From NCBI GenBank assembly GCA_964442745.1, contig CAYUAI010000115.1:1-11291 (forward strand): a DNA stretch of 11,291 nt, given 5' to 3'. The DNA comes from CAYUAI01 sp964442745. GTDB taxonomy: Bacteria; Pseudomonadota; Gammaproteobacteria; S012-40. Of the stretch, positions 1-5,323 are shown piece after piece. The translations under genes were made by a program, and so were the position numbers. A model generated the notes under the pieces. It had not been told where the DNA came from. It made no database searches and saw only the letters and a program-made list of their open reading frames with translations. Every line of letters begins with the position of its first letter. The first letter of the stretch is position 1.

Positions 1-67
1 TTAGTAGAGACTAATAAATAAACCTATTTATGATAAGTATCATCCATATACGCAAACAGTACATTAT
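1..67. other. short gene-free edge with a small palindrome
   Basis: This edge lies downstream of the leftward regulator gene and contains no gene I can support. It holds a palindrome at 30-43 (ATGATA, AG, TATCAT) and a weak 5-bp inverted repeat at 1-14. Neither is followed by a clear T-run on the leftward strand, so a terminator cannot be claimed. Confidence 0.4.
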
Positions 68-820
68 TTATATACTTTCAGGCGGTTTTTTCCGAATCAA
101 GGGCTTAAACACTTCTAACTCCCAGGGTCGCATTGCCATCATGAATCCTATGCTGTGGCGTTTTTCTAGCGGTAAATGGGCATCCTGGCGATGTAGATCA
201 GCAAACTCTATGGTCAGATTATGTATTTTACTGAGTAGTCGCCGGGTAGAAGAATCTCCCAGCAAGCCAAACAAAAATCGGCGATGCTCTAGCTCCTTTC
301 TAAATCCCGATTGAAGAAATTGTTTTTGAATTTTTTTTTCGAAAAAGGCTTCGATCGGACCGTGTGAAATCCATCTAAAATCTTCGTCAATGCGCAGCTT
401 AATTCGATTGTTCGGCAAGAGATCGATAATCATCAGCTTATCCAATTTTGCGAGACAGCGGATACAATCCGTTTCAGCGATAAGATAATTACTAATGATT
501 TCATTAAAGGTGAGATGGTTGCGCACACTGACAGCCACCAGCAACAGTTTTTCATCTTTCACCAGTTCCTTCTCCTGCTCCAGTGTTAACTGACTGATAC
601 GCTGTCGAGACTCTTGGTAAATTTGAAAGAGATCGGTCAATTCCATTTGCATTAACCGGAAAATGTCTTCCAGACGCTGCAAGGTAAATCGTTTTGAAAC
701 AAACAGTCGTTTTATGTTTGCCTCACTCATATCGAGTTTGCGAGCCACTTCGGCATAGGTCAGATTGTGGCTTTTCAAAGATTTCTTCAGTGTTTTTATC
801 AGTTCGGCGGTTTGTGCCAT
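68..820 (-). CDS. XRE-type helix-turn-helix transcriptional regulator
   Basis: Predicted cytoplasmic DNA-binding regulator of 250 residues. Residues 21-50 form a Cro/C1-type helix-turn-helix: TYAEVARKLDMSEANIKRLF has the expected Ala in the first helix, the turn before SEANIKRL, and a following helix. Residues about 86-145 look like a second, winged-helix-like segment (LTFNEIISNYL, then a beta-rich VxLRI end). The C-terminal 100 residues are charged and helical, with no recognisable enzyme motif, so a ligand cannot be guessed. The start at 820 is supported by AGGTGA on the leftward strand, about 5 bases upstream of the ATG. It is transcribed away from the PspA-like gene pair across a region rich in inverted repeats, so self-regulation and control of that pair are plausible inferences. 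The family assignment is firm for the N-terminal domain only. Confidence 0.85.
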   Translation of the reverse strand: MAQTAELIKTLKKSLKSHNLTYAEVARKLDMSEANIKRLFVSKRFTLQRLEDIFRLMQMELTDLFQIYQESRQRISQLTLEQEKELVKDEKLLLVAVSVRNHLTFNEIISNYLIAETDCIRCLAKLDKLMIIDLLPNNRIKLRIDEDFRWISHGPIEAFFEKKIQKQFLQSGFRKELEHRRFLFGLLGDSSTRRLLSKIHNLTIEFADLHRQDAHLPLEKRHSIGFMMAMRPWELEVFKPLIRKKPPESI

Positions 821-847
821 AGCTTCACCTAATGTTATTCAAGTAGA

Positions 848-913
848 TATACCCGAAGTATTTGAGATATAAGCCTCGCACTCAATACCTGAATCTCAAG
901 AATTCCGGGTATA
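848..913. repeat. imperfect inverted repeat, 21-bp arms
   Basis: The arms are at 848-868 and 893-913. They match at 17 of 21 positions when one is reverse-complemented, with an outer core TATACCCG/CGGGTATA and an inner core GAGAT/ATCTC, and a 24-base loop. The size and form resemble intergenic palindromic repeats (REP or MITE-like) known from gammaproteobacteria. They could equally be a hairpin or an operator of the adjacent XRE-type regulator. Only one copy is visible in this window. Confidence 0.6.
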
Positions 914-932
914 GTATCTTTTTTCTATACTA
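912..932. promoter_or_regulatory. candidate operator, TAGTAT-N9-ATACTA
   Basis: A perfect 6-bp inverted repeat (912-917 and 927-932) with a 9-base T-rich spacer sits in the divergent region next to a helix-turn-helix regulator gene. The half-site spacing of about 15 bases centre to centre is compatible with a dimeric regulator. It overlaps the end of the longer inverted repeat and a possible -10 element. The role is inferred from position only. Confidence 0.35.
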
Positions 933-1013
933 CACAATCATAAATCATATACAAAGAAAAAAAATATTTATTTATTCAATCTCATTGTCAACAATAGCTT
1001 CGAATGTTAATAA

Positions 1014-1018
1014 CGGAG
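1014..1018 (+). promoter_or_regulatory. ribosome binding site deciding the PspA-like start
   Basis: CGGAG lies 9 bases before the ATG at 1028 and favours that start over the upstream ATG at 1004. Confidence 0.6.
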
Positions 1019-1027
1019 ATCATCACT

Positions 1028-1678
1028 ATGTCAATTTTTAAGCGTCTATCTGCCACCCTGGTATCGCGTATCGATCACGTTGTCGGTGAAATTGAAAATC
1101 ACGATGCAGTGATTCAAGCAACGTTGAGTGATAGGCAGAAAAAAATCGCTGAAGCCAAAGTCAGACTGGGGCAAGTACGCAGTGAGCAACAGCAGCTAAA
1201 AAATCAGCTTCAAAAACAGCAGGAGAATGTATTGCTATGGCGAAAACGAGCGATTGAATGTGCAAAAGAGAATGAGGATAAAGCGTTGGAATGTATTAAC
1301 CGCCGTCGCTCCTGCCAACAACAATCTAAAACCTTAGGAAAAACGTTAGAGCAATATGCTCAGACAGCTGACAGGTTGGCTAAAGATATCGAAACAAGCC
1401 AACAACGACTGACAGAAATGAAACAAGAGCTCACATTAATGCGAGCACGCCAATCAACCTGTTTAGCACTCAATGTCACCAATGACGCTAGCAATCATTC
1501 CGTAAGAGCTTTGGAAAATTCTTTCAATCGTTGGGAAGTAAACATGGATCAAACAGGAATTCCCCTTGATGTAGATGACACCACCGACACTTTGGAACGA
1601 GATTTTATTACCCAGGAGCAACAAGAGGAATTACAAAAAGAACTGATGGTACTACTCGCTGAGGAGGAGCAAAAATGA
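1028..1678 (+). CDS. PspA/IM30-like coiled-coil protein
   Basis: A 216-residue, highly charged helical protein. Its N-terminus (MSIFKRLSATLVSRIDHVV) is the short amphipathic helix typical of PspA/IM30 (Vipp1) proteins, which binds stored-curvature-stressed membranes. Residues about 35-140 form an almost unbroken coiled coil rich in Gln, Lys and Glu. Residues 161-175 (ALENSFNRWEVNMDQ) resemble the conserved PspA segment before its last helix, and the C-terminus is acidic. PspA family members usually have about 220-230 residues. They act at the inner face of the cytoplasmic membrane, maintaining its integrity. I chose the ATG at 1028 because CGGAG at 1014-1018 lies 9 bases upstream; an upstream in-frame start at 1004 would place the ribosome site inside the gene. 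The gene overlaps the next one by ATGA, which indicates a common unit. It is not E. coli pspA itself, so I give no symbol. Confidence 0.75.
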   Translation: MSIFKRLSATLVSRIDHVVGEIENHDAVIQATLSDRQKKIAEAKVRLGQVRSEQQQLKNQLQKQQENVLLWRKRAIECAKENEDKALECINRRRSCQQQSKTLGKTLEQYAQTADRLAKDIETSQQRLTEMKQELTLMRARQSTCLALNVTNDASNHSVRALENSFNRWEVNMDQTGIPLDVDDTTDTLERDFITQEQQEELQKELMVLLAEEEQK

Positions 1679-3012
1679 AACAGTCAAATGAGGCTTGGAT
1701 CGAGGAAAACGATCAGCAAAAAATTGTAAAGAAAGAGTCAGATTTCATAAAAAATATGCCGGCTCTGCTGCGCATATTGGGTGCTGGCGCTGTGTTAATT
1801 GCTACGTATAGTTTTCTCATGAAAGGCTGGGAAAGCGGAAATGATAGTTTTCGATATTTTATGATGTTGGCTCATACCGGCGTATTAGCGGTTATCGGTT
1901 TAGGGTGTGGACACTGGTTAAAAGAGAGCAAAGGTGCAAGACTCTTGCTCGCACTGGCATTAATCTCCATCCCGGCCAATTTTGCTATCCTTGGTGCGTT
2001 CATCTTTTCACAAACAACGCTGCCAGATATCACGGCCTATCCTTATTATGTTGCCTGGTCAGTTGATAATATGAATACGGCCTTGTTAACCTCAGTCGGG
2101 GCACAATTAGTACTAATACCCGTCACATTTCTTGGTTTTACGGTACTTGCGCGAAATATGGCCCAGAAGTTATCTCTGTTATTTTTAGTCAGTAGCGCCT
2201 CATTGCTAATACCCATCCGAGACCCACAAATCATTGGTCTATTAGTACTTGTGCTGGCAACTAGCGGTATCATTCTTGCTCGAAAAATTTCACACAATCA
2301 AGCCACCGCTAAAACTCAGGAAGGTATAACCGCTCTTGGATTACAGTTTCTGCCTCTAGCTGTTTTAGTCGGACGGAGTTTATGGCTCTATTCGACTGAT
2401 TTGTTTTTATTGACAGTGCTATCTGTTATCGTATTTTTCATCATGCGGCAAATATCGTTGCAATTGAACAATGGTTCAAAATTGAGAAGTTTATTTGAGA
2501 GTTTATCGGTCATCCCGGCTGTTTTAGTTGCTTTTTTATTGGTCGATGTATTAGAGCGCATGCTTTCTTTCCCCAATGAGTTAATTTTTCCATTCAGTTC
2601 GCTGGTAGCGGCGGCAATGATATATGATATATCTACCCGCTCCACTCAGGGGGCTGGAAAATTCCGTTTGATCGCTATCATCGGCTTATTTATTAGTATG
2701 TCAATAAATCTAATATTATTTACCAATTTACTTGCTGCATTAGCCTGCGTTTCTACCGGATTAGGTTTGATTGTCGTGGGTTATAAAGCACAGCAACGTA
2801 ATGTACTTGTCGGTGGAGTTGCATTAATGATAATAGGGCTAGTGTATCAATTTTATGAATTAGTGTTACGTTTTGATTTAGGTAGTTGGATAAGTTTAGC
2901 GATTCTTGGCGTGATCGCGATTGTTGTTGCATCCACTATCGAATCTCAGGGTGGAAAATTAAAAATACACTTCGATACTATGAAAATAAATTTTTTGAAT
3001 TGGGATAAATAA
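1675..3012 (+). CDS. polytopic membrane protein, unknown function
   Basis: A 445-residue integral membrane protein that I do not recognise. A charged cytoplasmic-looking tail of about 28 residues (EENDQQKIVKKESDF) is followed by about 14 hydrophobic segments spread evenly to the C-terminus, including residues about 30-50, 60-82, 88-112, 133-158, 185-202 and 405-425. A highly hydrophilic segment GWESGNDSFRYF follows the first membrane helix. There is no signal peptide, transporter signature or catalytic motif that I can identify; the overall layout resembles large predicted membrane proteins of the DUF2157 kind, without firm homology. Its start codon overlaps the stop of the PspA-like gene (ATGA at 1675-1678). 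This suggests co-translation and perhaps an interaction, in which the coiled-coil protein is recruited to the membrane by this partner. Codon use is AT-rich like that of the upstream gene. Confidence 0.8.
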   Translation: MKQSNEAWIEENDQQKIVKKESDFIKNMPALLRILGAGAVLIATYSFLMKGWESGNDSFRYFMMLAHTGVLAVIGLGCGHWLKESKGARLLLALALISIPANFAILGAFIFSQTTLPDITAYPYYVAWSVDNMNTALLTSVGAQLVLIPVTFLGFTVLARNMAQKLSLLFLVSSASLLIPIRDPQIIGLLVLVLATSGIILARKISHNQATAKTQEGITALGLQFLPLAVLVGRSLWLYSTDLFLLTVLSVIVFFIMRQISLQLNNGSKLRSLFESLSVIPAVLVAFLLVDVLERMLSFPNELIFPFSSLVAAAMIYDISTRSTQGAGKFRLIAIIGLFISMSINLILFTNLLAALACVSTGLGLIVVGYKAQQRNVLVGGVALMIIGLVYQFYELVLRFDLGSWISLAILGVIAIVVASTIESQGGKLKIHFDTMKINFLNWDK

Positions 3013-3042
3013 TTCCAGTATATCGCTGCTGTTCAGCTAACG

Positions 3043-3121
3043 TGAGTTTATAAATCTGATATAGATATATTTGTATAGGATTTTTCACAATATCCTTATT
3101 ATCTATCGTTTTATAAACTCA
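3043..3121. repeat. 79-bp imperfect palindrome with perfect 12-bp ends
   Basis: Arms TGAGTTTATAAA (3043-3054) and TTTATAAACTCA (3110-3121) are exact reverse complements. An inner pair AGGAT (3078-3082) and ATCCT (3092-3096) is also complementary, and the segments between are partly so (GATATAGATA against TATCTATC). The whole can fold as one long hairpin. It may be a small non-coding repeat element, an RNA stabiliser at the end of the upstream operon, or a bidirectional stop. Confidence 0.6.
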
Positions 3122-3159
3122 TGTGTGCTAAATTTTTTATCGATTTTCTCTGCTGTTTC

Positions 3160-3227
3160 CTTGGGTGCTGCCTTTTAATTCTAGTTTGTGTCCGCGTATC
3201 GAGGTAGATTTTTTAATGCTACCCAAG
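3160..3227. repeat. inverted repeat, 7-bp arms
   Basis: CTTGGGT at 3160-3166 and ACCCAAG at 3221-3227 are exact reverse complements, with a further TCTA (3180-3183)/TAGA (3205-3208) pair inside. This may be the second hairpin of a converging-gene terminator region. No T-run follows the right arm. Confidence 0.35.
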
Positions 3228-3275
3228 AGTATTATCGCATTGGAATTGAAGCCTCACTTTTTTCTTTCTCATCAC

Positions 3276-4460
3276 TTAACCCGTTGGAATCGCAAAAATT
3301 AAAATAAATGTTAAAATGATTCCAATCACAACAAACAGGCATCGCTGCTTAGTATTGTTGCAAACTGAAAAAGCCACGATGCATTGCAATAAATAATAAA
3401 ATGCAAAGGCGCGTGAGGCCAGTGCGATGATTTCAAATGTTGATCCGGACCATGACAATAGCATTGCGGTCACTCCGACAAATAAATACCCCCAGCGTGT
3501 GTCAATACGTTGCTTACTTGTCTCTTTGATATTCGCTGCAGCAGCAACCGTATCGGCAACGGCTGCCGAAAACTGGGACATGCTCGCTGCAATAATGAGT
3601 GGTATGGGTAACAGTAGCGATGCCGTCGCGGCTAAGGCGATCAGACTATTGTCATCATAGATACCATTTAGCGCAGGTACGATGGGTTGAGCTAGTGCAA
3701 TAAATAAAACGTAAATTCTGAGTGAAAAATATTGTGACCAGAGCGAAGCTTTGATACGTGTTGAGGCATCAAAATGTTCGCCTAAATAGCGGGTTGTTTC
3801 AAACCCCTGAACAACAATAAGGGTGCCTGCGACAATGGTGATGATTTCCCAAGTGCTTCGATCAGGCATTACTGGAAAAGTAAACTGTTTCAGCGTGAGG
3901 TATTGGTTAACATCGTAGATGGCAAACATTAACAGCAACAAACTCAATATGACAATCGTTATGTACAATGCCCAACGTTCAAGTTTTTCTAGAGGTTTTA
4001 GGCCGCCGAAAAGACCAATGACAGTGATTGCGCCAATAATAAGTGTTGTTAATAAACTTTTGTTAAATGCTGTGTCTAGCTCAAAACTGGCGAGCGTAAA
4101 TGAAGAAAGAATATGAACATACAAACATACGGATACCACATAAGCGGCCACCAGTGCATAAGCAGAGAGTTGCTCAGCATACACCGTGATGGATTTTCCA
4201 CCCTTGGCTAATACAGGTTCCGCACAAAGTATGTTGTGTCTGATGATACTGCCCACAAAAAAGGCAATCACTGCAACGATAATCATTGCGAGCCATGCAT
4301 AAGGGCCAACAGCACTTGCCAAAATCGGTACGATCACAAGAAAACCACTCCCAAAAATGGAAGCGAGCGGAGTACTCATGGCTGGTATTATTTGCGCTGT
4401 CGGTGTTGAGCTGTTTTTTACCCGACAATAAAAGTTGTCATTTGGTGATTTTGAAAACAT
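3276..4460 (-). CDS. APC-superfamily-like permease
   Basis: A predicted inner-membrane secondary transporter of 394 residues with about 11-12 membrane segments. Residues 28-50 carry a first membrane helix broken by glycines (PLASIFGSGFLVIV), the unwound helix that binds substrate in amino acid/polyamine/organocation (APC) transporters. Residues 215-228 (IVVQGFETTRYLGE) fit the equivalent broken sixth helix. The hydrophilic N-terminal tail of about 27 residues is cytoplasmic. The substrate cannot be told; amino acids are usual for the family. I chose the ATG at 4460 because AGGA lies about 7 bases upstream on the leftward strand. The longer alternative starts with TTG at 4523, adds 21 unremarkable residues and has no clear ribosome site. 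Both neighbours are transcribed rightward, so it is a single-gene unit. Confidence 0.75.
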   Translation of the reverse strand: MFSKSPNDNFYCRVKNSSTPTAQIIPAMSTPLASIFGSGFLVIVPILASAVGPYAWLAMIIVAVIAFFVGSIIRHNILCAEPVLAKGGKSITVYAEQLSAYALVAAYVVSVCLYVHILSSFTLASFELDTAFNKSLLTTLIIGAITVIGLFGGLKPLEKLERWALYITIVILSLLLLMFAIYDVNQYLTLKQFTFPVMPDRSTWEIITIVAGTLIVVQGFETTRYLGEHFDASTRIKASLWSQYFSLRIYVLFIALAQPIVPALNGIYDDNSLIALAATASLLLPIPLIIAASMSQFSAAVADTVAAAANIKETSKQRIDTRWGYLFVGVTAMLLSWSGSTFEIIALASRAFAFYYLLQCIVAFSVCNNTKQRCLFVVIGIILTFILIFAIPTG

Positions 4461-4642
4461 TTTTTGTCCTGTTTCTTCTAGAAAAATACATTTGACAATA
4501 TTTCTTTGTGGATAAAAAATCAAGCATATATGTTATTTAAATTTCATCCGCAAATATTTCTTGACCTGTGTGTGACACGTAGGTTTTACACTTAGCTTGA
4601 CATTTTATGGATGATTGAAAATTCTTCGGTAAAAAATGAAAT

Positions 4643-4656
4643 AAAGATATATCTTT
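4643..4656. promoter_or_regulatory. perfect 14-bp palindrome, candidate operator
   Basis: AAAGATATATCTTT is its own reverse complement. It lies about 300 bases upstream of the nuo-like operon and 180 bases upstream of the permease start, in AT-rich sequence. A dimeric regulator site is possible. In AT-rich DNA such a palindrome can also arise by chance. Confidence 0.35.
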
Positions 4657-4909
4657 TTCTGTATTAAAAAAATATTGAAACAAAATCAGTCGCAGCCTAT
4701 GATTGGATTGTCATCGGAGTAAAATCATACATCGGACATGTTAATGAATAAAAATCACCCCACAAAATACGCGACTAGAAATTATCGAGAATGTAGCTCA
4801 TAGCGCGCATTATCTTGTCACTTTATTAAGTTATCTCGACATTGTGGCTGACGCATTTCGCTTCCCCCTTACTCGGAGGTTTTTCATTCTCGGGCAGCCT
4901 TCTAAAAGA

Positions 4910-4919
4910 GGGGGGGGGG
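4910..4919 (+). repeat. G10 homopolymer upstream of nuoA-like gene
   Basis: Ten consecutive G residues lie 37 bases before the chosen start at 4957. Long G runs are unstable by slipped-strand mispairing, and in several bacteria they switch neighbouring genes on and off. Here the run is outside a reading frame, so it could change promoter spacing or leader structure. The C5 run at 4864-4868 could pair with it in RNA. Confidence 0.6.
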
Positions 4920-4956
4920 TAAAAATTATCACTCAGAAAATAATAGGGTGTCACGC

Positions 4957-5319
4957 ATGGGAATGTTGCAACAATACGGAATACTTTTAGGGCTTATTAT
5001 TGGCGCTATTGGATTTGTCTTAAGCCTGTTTGCGCTTACTCGCGCCATCGGAAAATCGCGAAAAGAACTTGGCAAAGATGTGCCTGCAACGGCTGGGCAA
5101 TTATCACGCGATCCCGTATGGGTTCGTTATCATGCACGTTATTATGGTTATGCCCTCCTGTTTTTAGCTTTTGATATGGAAATGGCTTATATGTACCCTT
5201 GGGCTGTGGTATATAAGGAGGTAGGTATCATTGCGCTCTTGGATATGGGTGTTTTCCTGCTCATTTTATTTTTAGGTCTATTATATGGCTGGAGTCAGGG
5301 TGCGTTGCGGAGGCAATAA
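4957..5319 (+). CDS. nuoA: NuoA-like subunit of a complex I-like complex
   Basis: A small membrane subunit of 120 residues with three membrane helices (about 7-30, 61-85 and 90-111). NuoA sits next to NuoH at the join between the peripheral and membrane arms of NADH:quinone oxidoreductase. The family signature before and in helix 2 is clear: RYHARYYGYALLFLAFDMEM then YPWAVV, keeping the acidic D73 and E75. The helix 1-2 loop, which normally carries the ECG motif with its switch cysteine, reads ELGKDVPATAG and has no cysteine. The start at 4957 follows GGTG (4947-4950) by 6 bases; GTG at 4948 and ATG at 4963 are alternatives. It is the first gene of the operon, ending 4 bases before the next start. 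The NuoA call is firm. The complex it serves is probably not an NADH dehydrogenase. Confidence 0.88.
   Translation: MGMLQQYGILLGLIIGAIGFVLSLFALTRAIGKSRKELGKDVPATAGQLSRDPVWVRYHARYYGYALLFLAFDMEMAYMYPWAVVYKEVGIIALLDMGVFLLILFLGLLYGWSQGALRRQ
5308..5313 (+). promoter_or_regulatory. strong ribosome binding site for the B/D fusion
   Basis: CGGAGG lies 10 bases before the ATG at 5324 and inside the end of the nuoA-like gene, which supports this start. Confidence 0.65.
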
Positions 5320-5323
5320 ATAA

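Larger units (their letters stand above)
821..1027. promoter_or_regulatory. divergent control region between regulator and PspA-like operon
   Basis: This 207-base AT-rich spacer separates divergent genes and must hold both promoters. Two inverted repeats lie inside it (848-913 and 912-932). A TTGTCA at 985-990 and TAATAA at 1008-1013 are 17 bases apart, but they lie so close to the start at 1028 that the ribosome site at 1014-1018 would not be transcribed. I therefore do not call them the promoter. TATACT at 926-931 is another possible -10 for the rightward operon, without a good -35. Confidence 0.5.
3013..3275. other. intergenic region between converging genes, with hairpins
   Basis: No gene is supported in these 263 bases between the rightward membrane-protein gene and the leftward permease. 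The region holds two long inverted repeats (3043-3121 and 3160-3227). Neither ends in a clear T-tract on either strand, so a terminator function is possible but unproven. Confidence 0.5.
4461..4947. promoter_or_regulatory. 487-base control region upstream of the complex I-like operon
   Basis: No gene is supported here. The region lies between the divergent permease and the nuo-like operon and must hold promoters for both. Candidate elements are TTGACA at 4597-4602 (no convincing -10 at the right distance), a perfect palindrome at 4643-4656, and a G10 run at 4910-4919. An 8-bp complementary pair CGAGAATG (4786-4793) and CATTCTCG (4885-4892) lies 90 bases apart. The long leader is suggestive of regulation, but no known riboswitch fold is recognisable by eye. 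Confidence 0.5.

Noticed and set aside
30..43. Palindrome ATGATA-AG-TATCAT as a Fur box or terminator
   Set aside because: It does not fit the Fur 7-1-7 pattern well, and has no T-tract for a terminator on the relevant strand.
985..1013. TTGTCA-N17-TAATAA promoter for the PspA-like gene
   Set aside because: It would start transcription near 1020, after the ribosome site at 1014-1018, so it cannot serve the chosen start.
4461..4523. TTG start at 4523 for the permease
   Set aside because: It adds 21 residues before a well-placed ATG with its own AGGA site, and has no clear ribosome site itself.
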